Positions 43,778 through 51,765 of a stretch of DNA of 64,000 nt are shown here, piece by piece (position 1 is the stretch's first letter; each line of letters opens with the position of its first letter). Source of the stretch: KBS50 sp042434095 (GTDB lineage: Bacteria; Actinomycetota; Actinomycetes; Mycobacteriales; Micromonosporaceae). Position numbers and translations under genes: made by a program. The stretch covers positions 310,001 through 374,000 of the forward strand of contig NZ_JBHLUE010000034.1 of NCBI RefSeq assembly GCF_042434095.1, given 5' to 3'. The notes under the pieces are model-generated. The model worked only from the letters and a program-made list of their open reading frames with translations, had not been told where the DNA came from and searched no databases.

Positions 43778-45961
43778 TCACCCGCCGGGAGCCGGCGGCT
43801 CGGCCCCCGCCGGCGGCTCGCCACCGGCCGACGGCTCGGCACCCCCCGGCGGCTCGGTGCCCCCCGGCGGCTTGGCACCCGCCGGCGGCTCGGCACCCGG
43901 GCGCCGGCCGGCGCCCGCCGGCGGCTCGGCGTCCGGGCGCCGGCCGACATCCGGCGGCGGCTCGGCGTCCGGGCGCCGGCCGACATCCGGCGGCGGCTGG
44001 GTGCCCGGGCGCGGATCGGCGCCCGGGGACGGCGGCGCGCCCGGGGGCGGCTGGGCGCCCGGCGGGGGCTGGGTGCCACGGCGCGGATCGGCGCCCGGGA
44101 ACGGCTGGGCGCCCGGGGGCGGCTGGGCGCCCGGGGGCGGCTGGGCGCCCGGGGGCGGCTGGGCGCCCGGGGGCGGCTGGGCGCCCGGGGGCGGCTGGGC
44201 GCCCGGGCGCGGGTCGGCGGACGGGCGGGCCTGCTTGAGCAGCCAGCTCAGCCCGGACCGCCGGACCACCGCGGTCAGCAGGTCATCGGCCGCCAGCGGC
44301 TCCTCCGGGTCGGGGTTCCAGCTCTGGTTGGCCGAACCGGAGCGGCGGACCGCGATCACCCGCACCGACTCCGGCCGCTCGGCGGCGCGTACCGGCGAGC
44401 CGACCAGCGCGGACCCGGCGGCCACCGGGACCTGGGCCACCAGCAGGACGTGCCGTTGCACCGGGATGGTAGCGATGACGTCCCGATTCAGCATCGCGGC
44501 CGCGAACGCCGGCGCGGCCAGGTAGGACACGCTGCGTGAGATGCCGATGTTGAAGGCCCGCTGAATCCGCGCCGCGAAGTCCCCGTCGAACAGCCGGAGC
44601 ACGACCTGCAGGTCCGCGCGGGCGGCCCGGGCGTTCAGCGCGGCCTGCAGGTTGGTCACGTCGTCGGTGCTGAGCACCAGCAACGCCCGGGCCGTGCCGA
44701 TCGACGCGGCCGTCAGCACCTCCTCGGTGCCGCCGTCGCCGATGATCAGCGGCACGTTCAGCCGGCGGGCCACCGGAGCGCCCCGGGCGTCCCGGTCGGC
44801 GTCGATGGCCACCACCTCGACCCCGAGGTCCCGCAGCTGGGCCATCACCCGGGTGCCGACATTGCCCAGTCCGATCACCACCATGTGGTCCTCGCGGTGC
44901 GGCTGGAGACGGTCGGTGGCCAGCGCCAGCCGGGCGTTGACGATGCCGTCCACCACCACGGCCGTGAGCAACGGGACCAGGGCCAGGCCCGCGACGGTGA
45001 GCACCACCTGCATGATCTTGGCCAGCGGCGACTGGCCGGCATCGAGGTCGCCGCCGCTGAGGGTGGTGAGCACGGTGAAGTAGAGCCCGTCGCCCAGGTT
45101 GTCGTGCCGGGTGTGGGCGAGCACCGCCCCGAGCACGAGCACCACGGCCAGCACGGCCAGGGTGGCAATCCCGATCTTGCGGGTGGCGAACGATCGGGCG
45201 GCCCGGGCCGCCAGCCGCCACGGCCGCCGCCGGCGCCGGTCCCGGGCGAGCCGCCGGGCGGCCACCTCGGTGCCCGGGGGCGCCCCGTTCGCCTCGGCCA
45301 GCACGATGTCCGCCTGCTCCTGGTCCGGCGGCAGCACCCGGGTCCGGCCCGGATCGCCGGTGTCGGCCAGCCCGCACACCACCGCCTCCGGCGGCACGTC
45401 GGCGCGGCGGGCCACGTGCAGGGTGCGACCGCCCAGCCGGAAGTGGGTCGGGTCGACCTCGCCGAGCGCGGCCGCCACGAAGGCCGGCGCGGCCATGGCG
45501 GCGTCGGAAAGCGCCGTGGTGTCCGGCAGCAGCCGGCGCACCCCGCTGGCCAGGCCGGTGTTGAACATCCGCAGCACGATCCGCAGCCGCGGCTCGACCG
45601 CCTGGGCGCAGAGCGCCGCGTGGATGTTGCCCACGTCGTCCTGGTGCAGCAGGGCCAGCCCCGCCGCGCCGGCCAGCCCGGCCCGGCGGAAGGTGCGCTC
45701 GTCGAGCCGTTCGGCCTCGATCAGCCTGATCCCGGGGACCTTGCGGATCTCCGGACCGTCGTCCCGGGGCCGGTGCGGGACGACCACCGTGATCCGCGGC
45801 TGGCCGCCCGGCAGTTCGGCCCCGAGCAGCGCGTTCACCACGTGGTACGCGAGCGCGTCCTGGCCGCACACCACGTAGTGCGGGCGGGTGTCCCCCGCCG
45901 GCCGGAGCCGGCGGGTCGATTCGACAGCCCGCCGCGCCCGATCACGCCAAGGATCCGCCAC
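43778..45961 (-). CDS. RCK-domain ion channel protein (CASTOR/POLLUX-like layout)
   Basis: 727 residues. An N-terminal TrkA-N/RCK-like domain (YVVCGQDALAYHVVNALL) precedes a membrane pair at ~262-282 and ~315-340. The pore loop between reads YFTVLTTLSGGDLD (residues 294-307), so the TVGYGD potassium filter is replaced. A second, canonical RCK domain follows (MVVIGLGNVGTRVMAQL, IDADRDARG, VLSTDDVTNLQAAL). The last ~120 residues are a Pro/Gly/Gln/Arg tail built from hexapeptide repeats. Probably a ligand-gated cation channel; its selectivity is uncertain. Confidence 0.85.
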   Translation of the reverse strand: MADPWRDRARRAVESTRRLRPAGDTRPHYVVCGQDALAYHVVNALLGAELPGGQPRITVVVPHRPRDDGPEIRKVPGIRLIEAERLDERTFRRAGLAGAAGLALLHQDDVGNIHAALCAQAVEPRLRIVLRMFNTGLASGVRRLLPDTTALSDAAMAAPAFVAAALGEVDPTHFRLGGRTLHVARRADVPPEAVVCGLADTGDPGRTRVLPPDQEQADIVLAEANGAPPGTEVAARRLARDRRRRRPWRLAARAARSFATRKIGIATLAVLAVVLVLGAVLAHTRHDNLGDGLYFTVLTTLSGGDLDAGQSPLAKIMQVVLTVAGLALVPLLTAVVVDGIVNARLALATDRLQPHREDHMVVIGLGNVGTRVMAQLRDLGVEVVAIDADRDARGAPVARRLNVPLIIGDGGTEEVLTAASIGTARALLVLSTDDVTNLQAALNARAARADLQVVLRLFDGDFAARIQRAFNIGISRSVSYLAAPAFAAAMLNRDVIATIPVQRHVLLVAQVPVAAGSALVGSPVRAAERPESVRVIAVRRSGSANQSWNPDPEEPLAADDLLTAVVRRSGLSWLLKQARPSADPRPGAQPPPGAQPPPGAQPPPGAQPPPGAQPPPGAQPFPGADPRRGTQPPPGAQPPPGAPPSPGADPRPGTQPPPDVGRRPDAEPPPDVGRRPDAEPPAGAGRRPGAEPPAGAKPPGGTEPPGGAEPSAGGEPPAGAEPPAPGG
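44103..44210 (-). repeat. 18-bp minisatellite in the channel tail
   Basis: Six near-perfect tandem copies of an 18-bp unit (plus strand GGCTGGGCGCCCGGGGGC) encode the PPGAQP hexapeptides of the C-terminal tail. More diverged copies extend left to ~43850. Confidence 0.85.
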
Positions 45962-45987
45962 CCGCGCATGTTAGCCAGGCCCGGCCG

Positions 45988-46039
45988 AAAGGAAGGGCCC
46001 CCTGTTATCGCTTTTTGTAGAGGAAGGGCCCCCTGTTAA
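45988..46039. repeat. Recurring palindromic element, copy C
   Basis: Begins AAAGGAAGGGCCCCCTGTTA, centre TCGCTTTTTGTAG, and ends AAGGGCCCCCTGTTAAC. It lies between the divergent starts of the channel gene and the gene at 46069, where it must overlap or adjoin one of the promoters. Confidence 0.85.
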
Positions 46040-46068
46040 CCAGGACGCAGCGCGGGTAGAGCGGGAGC

Positions 46069-46581
46069 GTGCAGACGTTCCTGCCGTACCCGGACTTCCT
46101 CCGCACGGCCCGGGCGCTGGACCAGCGCCGGCTCGGCAAGCAGCGGGTGGAGGCCATCCAGGTGCTGCGCGGGCTCACCCGGCCCGGGTACGGCTGGCGG
46201 CATCACCCGGCCGTACGGATGTGGGCCGGGTACGAGGAGGCGCTGGTCCGGTACGGCCTGGACATCTGCGCGGCGTGGACCGCCGCGGGCCGCGCGGACA
46301 CCTGCGCCGGCACCCTCGCCGCGGACCTGGCGGCCGGCTGCGGCATCAGCACGGTCCGCAGCCAGTACGAGCTGGCCGCGGCCGGCGAGCTACCGCCGTG
46401 GCTCGGTCGGGATGACCTGCACCTGAGCCACCGGGCCGCGCTGCTGCGCAAGGATCCGGAGTTCTACGGCCCGCTCTTCGCCGGCGCCGCGCGGGAAGTC
46501 CCGGCCGGCTCCGAGGACCTGGAGTACGTCTGGCCGGCATCCGACCGCGAGCCGGCTTGCCGGAACCGCCCCGTGCCCTGA
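46069..46581 (+). CDS. Pyr_excise / MSMEG_6728-family protein
   Basis: 170 residues from the GTG at 46069. The start MQTFLPYPDFLRTARALDQRRLGKQRVE (read in two parts) and the RHHPAVRMWAGYEEAL segment match the pyrimidine-dimer DNA glycosylase-like (PF03013) family common in actinobacteria. A LHLSHRAALLRKDPEFYGPLF segment near the end is also typical. DNA-repair function is inferred from the family name only. Copies of the palindromic element flank it on both sides. Confidence 0.88.
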   Translation: MQTFLPYPDFLRTARALDQRRLGKQRVEAIQVLRGLTRPGYGWRHHPAVRMWAGYEEALVRYGLDICAAWTAAGRADTCAGTLAADLAAGCGISTVRSQYELAAAGELPPWLGRDDLHLSHRAALLRKDPEFYGPLFAGAAREVPAGSEDLEYVWPASDREPACRNRPVP

Positions 46582-46596
46582 CGCTGGGGTCCGATG

Positions 46597-46648
46597 GTTA
46601 ACAAGGGCCCCCTGCTATACAAAAAGCGATAACAAGGGGCCCTTCCTT
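46597..46648. repeat. Recurring palindromic element, copy D
   Basis: Begins GTTAACAAGGGCCCCCTGCT, centre ATACAAAAAGCGATAAC, and ends AAGGGGCCCTTCCTTC. It lies between two same-strand genes, 16 bases before the ATG at 46664, with the GGAGGG ribosome site directly after it. Confidence 0.85.
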
Positions 46649-46663
46649 CAGGAGGGACCCGGC

Positions 46664-48205
46664 ATGGATCTGTCCCGACCGGTGGGCCGGCTGCTCGGCG
46701 TACGGCCGGAGCTGGCCGACCCGGGCGATCCCGGCGCGGTCCGGGCGCCGGCGGGCGCGGCGGCCATTGTGGTCGGTGGCGGGATCGCCGGGATGTCGGC
46801 GGCCGTGGTGCTGGCCGAACGCGGCGTCGAGGTGACCCTGCTGGAGTCCCGGCCGTGGCTGGGCGGCCGGCTGGCCGCCTGGCCGGATCGGCTCGCCGAC
46901 GGCACGCCGCAGATGGTGGAGCACGGCTTCCACGCGTTCTTCCGGCAGTACTACAACTGGCGGGCCGTGCTCCGGCGGATCGACCCGGAGCTGGACTTCC
47001 TGCGGCCGGTCCCCGGCTATCCGGTGCTGTCCTCGGACTGGCCGACCGAGGAGTTCGGCCGGCTGCCGGCGGCCCCGCCGCTGAACCTGCTCACCCTGGT
47101 GGCCCGCAGCCCCAGCCTGCGGCTGCGCGACCTGCGCACAATGGACGGCCAGGCCGCGCTGCCGCTGCTGGCGTACGACCCGCAGCGGACCTTCGCCGAG
47201 CTGGACGGGATGACGGCCGCCGACCTGCTGGACTCGCTGCGGCTGCCCGACCGGGCCCGGGCCATGCTCTTCGAGGTCTTCTCGCACTCGTTCTTCAACC
47301 TCGAACGGGACTACTCGGCCGCCGAGATGGTGGCCAACTTCCACTTCTACCTGCTGGGCAACCCCGAGGGCCTGGCCTTCGACGCGCCGTACCGGGACTA
47401 CGACGCGGCCATCTGGCAGCCGCTGGCCCGGTACGTCGAGGCCCGCGGCGCCCGGCTGGCCACCGGCCAACCGGTGGTCGCGGTCGAGCGGGACGGCGCC
47501 GGCTGGCACGTCTCGACGGACAATTCCGGGTACGCTGCGCCGCATCTGGTGCTGGCCGTGGACCCGCCGGCGCTCACCGGCCTGGTCGACGGCTCGCCGA
47601 CGCTCGCCGCGGCGCTGCCCGCACTGGCCGCACCCGGTTCGTTCCCGGCCGGACCACCGTACGCGGTGGCCCGCTACTGGTTCGGCGGCGACGTGCGGCG
47701 GGACCGGCCCATCTTCGCGGGCGTCTCCCGGCAGGACACCCTGGACTCGGTGACCCTCTACCACCGACTGGAGAGCGAGGCCGGCCGCTGGGCGCGGCGC
47801 ACCGGCGGATCGGTGATCGAGCTGCACGCGTACGCCTGCGAGGCCGGCGTGCCAGCCGAGGAGCTGGCCGAGCGGATGCGCCGCGAACTGGTCGCGCTCT
47901 GGCCGGAGGCGGCCGGGCTGCCGGTGGTCGAGCTGCGGGCCCGGGTCGAGGCGCAGGCGCCGGCCTTCCGGCCCGGCGGCCATCCGGCCCGACCGGCGGT
48001 ACGCACCGACGCCGCGGGCCTGTATCTGGCCGGCGACGGGATCCAAACGGCCTTCCCGAGCGCGTTGATGGAGCGCTCGGCCGCCACCGGCATCCTGGCG
48101 GCCAACGAGATCCTCCGGGGGTACGGCGTGGCCACCGAGCCGGTGCGGTCGATCCGGCCGCGCGGCCTGCTCGCCGATCGCGCCATGGCCCGCTCCCGAC
48201 CCTGA
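46664..48205 (+). CDS. FAD-dependent oxidoreductase (CrtU-like carotenoid desaturase family)
   Basis: 513 residues. FAD-binding dinucleotide motif IVVGGGIAGMSAAVVLAERG at ~35-54 and ESRPWLGGRLAAW, then VEHGFHAFFRQYYNWRAVLRR, which resembles CrtU/CruE carotenoid ring-modifying flavoproteins. C-terminal FAD motif YLAGDGIQTAFPSALMERS, split here. No other carotenoid genes are near, so the substrate is unproven; a more general carotenoid or quinoid oxidoreductase is possible. Confidence 0.78.
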   Translation: MDLSRPVGRLLGVRPELADPGDPGAVRAPAGAAAIVVGGGIAGMSAAVVLAERGVEVTLLESRPWLGGRLAAWPDRLADGTPQMVEHGFHAFFRQYYNWRAVLRRIDPELDFLRPVPGYPVLSSDWPTEEFGRLPAAPPLNLLTLVARSPSLRLRDLRTMDGQAALPLLAYDPQRTFAELDGMTAADLLDSLRLPDRARAMLFEVFSHSFFNLERDYSAAEMVANFHFYLLGNPEGLAFDAPYRDYDAAIWQPLARYVEARGARLATGQPVVAVERDGAGWHVSTDNSGYAAPHLVLAVDPPALTGLVDGSPTLAAALPALAAPGSFPAGPPYAVARYWFGGDVRRDRPIFAGVSRQDTLDSVTLYHRLESEAGRWARRTGGSVIELHAYACEAGVPAEELAERMRRELVALWPEAAGLPVVELRARVEAQAPAFRPGGHPARPAVRTDAAGLYLAGDGIQTAFPSALMERSAATGILAANEILRGYGVATEPVRSIRPRGLLADRAMARSRP

Positions 48206-48269
48206 GCGGGCCGGCGTCCCCTGCGGCGCTTCCCGGCGCGGTCCTGCGGCCGCTTCCCGGCGGTCCGGT

Positions 48270-48379
48270 CGCCGCTTCCCGGCGCGGGCCGGTCGCCGCT
48301 TCCCGGCGCGGGCCGGTCGCCGCTCCCCGGCGCGGTCCGGTCGCCGCTTCCCGGCGCGGGCCGGTCGCCGCTCCCGGCG
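48270..48379. repeat. 24-bp tandem repeats, about 4.5 copies
   Basis: Unit CGCCGCTTCCCGGCGCGGGC plus CGGT, with one or two substitutions per copy, at 48270-48293, 48294-48317, 48318-48341, 48342-48365 and a partial copy. It sits between the convergent flavoprotein and small membrane protein genes. Each unit contains the small palindrome CCCGGCGCGGG. There are no spacers, so it is not a CRISPR. Confidence 0.85.
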
Positions 48380-48388
48380 GGTGCCTGG

Positions 48389-48661
48389 CTAGTGGTTGCC
48401 GACCGCGGCGTAGCCCATGGCGGCCAGGCAGATCAGCACCACGATGCCACCCTTGGTGAAGGCCGCGCGCATGAGGCCCCAGGCGGTCTTGCGGAACTTC
48501 GGCACGCTGGCCTTGGTGACGGTGTAGTCACCCCAGGCGCGTCGCGCGGTAGCCCAGGACCGGCCGGCGACGACGCCCATGACGACCCCGATGATGAGCA
48601 GCACGGCGGCAATTGGGCGGTCCACCGACACATCTTCAAATAGCCGCCATCGGTCCGGCAT
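48389..48661 (-). CDS. Small two-helix membrane protein
   Basis: 90 residues. Helix 1 is at about 17-33 (IAAVLLIIGVVMGVVAG) and helix 2 near 70-86 (GGIVVLICLAAMGYAAV), with a positive loop between (VPKFRKTAWGLMRAAFTK). An alternative GTG start at 48628 would begin VSVDRPIAAV. Codon bias supports coding. No family recognised. Confidence 0.65.
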   Translation of the reverse strand: MPDRWRLFEDVSVDRPIAAVLLIIGVVMGVVAGRSWATARRAWGDYTVTKASVPKFRKTAWGLMRAAFTKGGIVVLICLAAMGYAAVGNH

Positions 48662-48790
48662 CAGCCGTTCGGCGACTACTCACGAATGCCTGTCACATAC
48701 CGAAAAACAACCGTCGGACACTAACGTTGAGCGCCTTTCAGATTACTCTTCGTGTCCGCCGTACCCCGCCGGTATGACCATCGGATGGCT

Positions 48791-48846
48791 CCGCGGGTTG
48801 ATCCGGAGGCGGCGCATCCGGCCGTACCGTCCGGATCAACCCGCGG
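48791..48846. promoter_or_regulatory. Perfect 17-bp inverted repeat upstream of a membrane protein gene
   Basis: CCGCGGGTTGATCCGGA at 48791-48807 pairs exactly with TCCGGATCAACCCGCGG at 48830-48846, leaving a 22-base loop. It lies ~85 bases before the ATG at 48932, within the 270-bp divergent gap. It could be a leader hairpin, a terminator shielding the divergent genes, or a protein-binding site. Further repeats of GGCGGCGCGCGGC follow. Confidence 0.55.
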
Positions 48847-48931
48847 CGCGCGGCACCGCTAACCCGGCGGCGCGCGGCGCCGCTCATCCGGCGGCGCGCA
48901 GGTTCGCGCCGACAGCAGCCGAGGAGCAGCC

Positions 48932-49438
48932 ATGCCGACCGTCCACCCGCAGCCCACAACCGTCGCCGCACGCCGACCCGGTCCGGCGTACCGGATCGTC
49001 CAGGCGACCGGCGACGGCGTCCGCTACATCGCCGCCCTGCTGCCGGTCGCGGTCGCGGCGGCCGTGGCCATCCCGCTCGGCCAGGGCGACGCGGCGACCG
49101 GCTGGTCCCGCCGGCTGGCCGGCCGCCGCACCGATCCGGCGGTACGGCCCGGCTGGCCGCGACTGGCGGCGTACGGCCTGCTCAGCCTGCTGCTCGCGGC
49201 GGTGGCCGTCATCCCGCTCGGCTGCCTGGCGCTGTTCGTGGCCCGCGGCATGCTGTACGGCATCGTCGACCACGGGCCGTACGACACCTCATGGGGCGGG
49301 CCCAGCCGCGGCGGCGCCTGGCTGGCCCACTTCCTGGTCGGGATCCCGATCGCGCTGGCCGCGCTGGCCGGCGCGGCCGGACTCGCGGCGCTGCACCGGC
49401 GACTCACCGGCTGGCTCGACGGTCGACCCACCCGATGA
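48932..49438 (+). CDS. Multi-pass membrane protein (sensor-like, truncated by in-frame stop?)
   Basis: 168 residues, with GAGGAGCAGCC before the ATG. Hydrophobic helices lie at ~32-48, ~83-105 and ~133-152 (FLVGIPIALAALAGAAGLAAL, in part). The pattern AYGLLSLLLAAVAVIPLGC and YGIVDHGPYDTSWGGP looks like a conserved actinobacterial membrane family of unknown function. The TGA at 49436 is followed in the same frame by 24 further codons encoding a hydrophobic helix, so the original protein was probably longer. Confidence 0.7.
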   Translation: MPTVHPQPTTVAARRPGPAYRIVQATGDGVRYIAALLPVAVAAAVAIPLGQGDAATGWSRRLAGRRTDPAVRPGWPRLAAYGLLSLLLAAVAVIPLGCLALFVARGMLYGIVDHGPYDTSWGGPSRGGAWLAHFLVGIPIALAALAGAAGLAALHRRLTGWLDGRPTR

Positions 49439-49513
49439 TGGGTCCTGCCGCTGACGCTGCTGGTCGGGCTCGCCGGCGCGCTGTTCTTCGTGGCCTGGCT
49501 TCGGCAGATCTGA
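49439..49513 (+). pseudogene. Hydrophobic in-frame extension beyond the stop at 49436
   Basis: Reading on in the frame of the preceding gene gives WVLPLTLLVGLAGALFFVAW and LRQI before a second TGA at 49511. All but one codon end in G or C and the segment is a textbook membrane helix. No start codon of its own is present. This looks like the severed last helix of the upstream protein. Confidence 0.55.
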
Positions 49514-49589
49514 CCCACCTCGCCCTCGTTTCGGCGGTGGCCGAAGGGACCGGTGGCTACGGTCGCCTCCCGCGTCGAAGGAGGAGCCG

Positions 49590-50069
49590 ATGACCGACGA
49601 ACGACCGACCGTGGACGGCCGGCACCCGGCCCGGGTGCTCGAGGAGCTGGTGGCGCACGCCCTGCGCCTGGCCGAAACCTGGCCAGAATGGGACGGGCGG
49701 CCGCTGCGGGTGGCGGACCGCGTCTACACGCCGCACAAGGCGGTCCGCCGGCTCGCCGACCACCTGCTGGACCACCTCGCCGAGGTGGAGGCCAGGCTGG
49801 CCGGCGAGGCGCCACTGCCGGACCACTGGCACGCGTCCGCCAGCACGACCCCGGCCGACCTGGCCCCGTTCACCGCCGAGGATCTCGACGAGGCGCGCAG
49901 CCGGCTGACCCGGCTCGCGCAAATCTGGTCCGTACGGCTGCGGGCGATCGACGACGAACGCCTGGACCGGGCCGAGGACGCGGCGTGGACGTTGCGGGAG
50001 GTGGCCCACCACCTCGCGGGCAGCGCGTTCTACGCCGATGCCGTGGGCGATCTGTCGAAGCGGGCTTGA
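49590..50069 (+). CDS. DinB/YfiT-like helical-bundle protein
   Basis: 159 residues after a strong GGAGGAG site. Predicted four-helix bundle: ARVLEELVAHALRLAETWPEW, KAVRRLADHLLDHLAEVEARL, LDEARSRLTRLAQIWSVRL and DAAWTLREVAHHLAGSAFYAD. The histidines at the helix ends (RLADHLLDH, VAHHLAGS) resemble the metal-binding pattern of the DinB superfamily. Enzymatic role unknown; some family members are thiol transferases. Confidence 0.7.
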   Translation: MTDERPTVDGRHPARVLEELVAHALRLAETWPEWDGRPLRVADRVYTPHKAVRRLADHLLDHLAEVEARLAGEAPLPDHWHASASTTPADLAPFTAEDLDEARSRLTRLAQIWSVRLRAIDDERLDRAEDAAWTLREVAHHLAGSAFYADAVGDLSKRA

Positions 50070-50082
50070 CGGCGGCATCGGA

Positions 50083-50094
50083 AAGTCTAGACTT
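50083..50094. promoter_or_regulatory. Perfect 12-bp palindrome, likely ArsR operator
   Basis: AAGTCTAGACTT is a perfect palindrome ending seven bases before the GTG start of the ArsR-type gene. The position implies a leaderless or very short-leader transcript whose promoter is covered by the bound regulator, giving autorepression. Confidence 0.65.
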
Positions 50095-50101
50095 ACCGTT
50101 C

Positions 50102-50422
50102 GTGGCCACTTACCAAGGACGGATGCTCGAGGCGCTGGGCGACCCGACCCGGCGTTCGATCTTCGAACGTCTCGCCGCCGGGCCACGATCGGTCGCCGAG
50201 TTGGCGGCCGACCTGCCGATCAGCCGGCCCGCCGTCTCGCAGCACCTCAAGGTGCTCAAGGAGGCCCAGCTCGTCTCGTCGACCGCCGTCGGCACCCGCC
50301 GCGTCTACGCCGTCGACCCGGCGGGACTCGCGGCGGTCCGCGGCTACTTCGAGCAGTTCTGGCAGCGGGCCATGGCCGACTTCGCGGAAGCCGTGCAGAA
50401 CCCGATCGAGGAGGAACCATGA
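50102..50422 (+). CDS. ArsR-family transcriptional regulator
   Basis: 106 residues from the GTG at 50102 (ATG at 50123 is also in frame). Winged helix: MLEALGDPTRRSIFERLAAG, SVAELAADLPISRPAVSQHLKVLKEA (split), then the wing LVSSTAVGTRRVYAVDPAGL. No metal-binding Cys pair is present, so it belongs to the non-metal ArsR group usually paired with SRPBCC proteins. The stop overlaps the next start (ATGA). Confidence 0.93.
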   Translation: MATYQGRMLEALGDPTRRSIFERLAAGPRSVAELAADLPISRPAVSQHLKVLKEAQLVSSTAVGTRRVYAVDPAGLAAVRGYFEQFWQRAMADFAEAVQNPIEEEP

Positions 50423-50895
50423 CGACCAAGGCAACCACCGACGACACGGCCGTCCGGACCAGCGTCCGGGTCGACGCCGCCCCCGAGCACGCCTTCGAGG
50501 TGTTCACCGCCGGCATGGACCGGTGGTGGACTCGTGCCCACCACGTCCAGAAGGGTGAGTTGAAGGAGATCGGGGTCGAGCCGCGCGCCGGCGGCCGACT
50601 CTGGGAGGAGAACGACGCCGGCGACGTGTGCACCTGGGGCCGGGTCCTCACCTGGGACCCGCCGCGCACCTTCGCCTTCAGCTGGCTGATCGGACCGAAC
50701 TGGCAGATCCCGGCCGAGGACGCGGCGGGCAGCCGGGTAACCGTCACGTTCACCCCCACCGACACCGGCACGCTGGTCGAGCTCGTCCACGACGGGTTCG
50801 AGGTGCACGGGCCCGGCTGGGAGGGCGTACGTGGCGGCGTCGGTTCCGACGGCGGCTGGCCGGCCGGCCTGCGCCAGTTCGCCGCGGCGCTCTAG
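50419..50895 (+). CDS. SRPBCC/AHSA1-domain protein
   Basis: 158 residues, ATGA-coupled to the ArsR gene. The START/AHSA1 fold is recognised by VRVDAAPEHAFEVFTAGMDRWW, EPRAGGRLWEEND and WGRVLTWDPPRTFAFSWLIG (each given in part), and VTFTPTDTGTLVELVHDGF. These small hydrophobic-pocket proteins bind lipids or aromatic ligands. The ArsR-AHSA1 pairing is a recurrent actinobacterial module of unknown ligand. Confidence 0.92.
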   Translation: MTTKATTDDTAVRTSVRVDAAPEHAFEVFTAGMDRWWTRAHHVQKGELKEIGVEPRAGGRLWEENDAGDVCTWGRVLTWDPPRTFAFSWLIGPNWQIPAEDAAGSRVTVTFTPTDTGTLVELVHDGFEVHGPGWEGVRGGVGSDGGWPAGLRQFAAAL

Positions 50896-51081
50896 CGGCC
50901 GTACCCCGGTCCCGCGGCACGCCCCCACCGGCCGTGCCGCGGGACGCGGGCGGTCCGGGGCGCCGGGCCGCGCGCGGGGCGCGGGCGGTCCGGAGCGCCG
51001 GGGCGCGGCCAGGCCGCACGCGGGACGCGGCGGGCCGGTCGGCGCTGCTAATCTCGGCGGGACGTGCGGGGGGAGCCGACC

Positions 51082-51687
51082 ATGTCCACCCCAGAAGACC
51101 TCGATCTGCCGCGCCCGATCCAGTACGCCTCGGCGCTGTTTGCGGCGGCCGTGGCGTTGGCCGTGGCGGATGCCCTGGCGGCCATCTCCGGGCTGCGCCG
51201 GGTGAGCGCTGGGTCCGAAAACCTGATCCGGGTGATGGACGACAAGAACCAGGCCCTCCAGGTCATCGCGGCGCTGCGCGCCGGGCTGCACTGGTCGCTG
51301 GCCATCGCCATCATCACGGCCGTGATCATCCTGCCGCTGGCCTTCGCCGTACGCCGGCCGTCCCGGCGGATCCGGGTGGTGCTCTGGGTGCTGCCGGTGG
51401 TGGCCTGGATGGTGCTCGGCTGCGGGCTCACCAACGGGCCGGAGATCTCGTCGTACAACCTCGGCACCCAGGGCGAGGCCATCGACCGGGCCTGGTCGGA
51501 CATGCTCCCGTCCTGGTACATCTACCTGCACGCGATCAACGTGTTCCTGATCCTCGCCGCGGTGACCACGGCCGCGCTGCTGCTCACCAAGCGGGAGCTG
51601 GCCGAGTTCTACGGCCGCGGCGACCCGCGGATCGACGCCGACGACCGCTGGTCCCACCTGCGCCGGGACGGTAGCCGCCCGGCCTGA
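51082..51687 (+). CDS. Membrane protein, function unknown
   Basis: 201 residues from the ATG at 51082 (GGGGGAGCCGACC upstream). Four hydrophobic helices: ~15-35, ~73-92, ~99-118 and ~155-173. A short hydrophilic insertion between helices 3 and 4 (LTNGPEISSYNLGTQGEAID) faces outward if the charged N-terminus is inside. It ends in a charged cytoplasmic tail. The preceding 186 bp are a GC-repeat stretch. No family recognised. Confidence 0.75.
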   Translation: MSTPEDLDLPRPIQYASALFAAAVALAVADALAAISGLRRVSAGSENLIRVMDDKNQALQVIAALRAGLHWSLAIAIITAVIILPLAFAVRRPSRRIRVVLWVLPVVAWMVLGCGLTNGPEISSYNLGTQGEAIDRAWSDMLPSWYIYLHAINVFLILAAVTTAALLLTKRELAEFYGRGDPRIDADDRWSHLRRDGSRPA

Positions 51688-51765
51688 CGCCGGCGGCATC
51701 CGAGGCTCGCGGCGCCGGAGGGAACCGGAGTTGTTCCGGCGTACCCCGGCCGAGACAATCGACGC

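Noticed and set aside
48270..48379. CRISPR array
   Set aside because: The 24-bp repeats are head-to-tail with no unique spacers and no cas genes nearby.
49436..49438. Selenocysteine codon in the membrane protein
   Set aside because: No SECIS-like hairpin is apparent just after the TGA and no selenoprotein family is suggested; a nonsense change or error is simpler.
50083..50094. DasR (dre) operator
   Set aside because: The GTCTAGAC core is shared, but the flanks are AA/TT rather than the TG/CA of dre sites, and the position directly before an ArsR gene explains it better.
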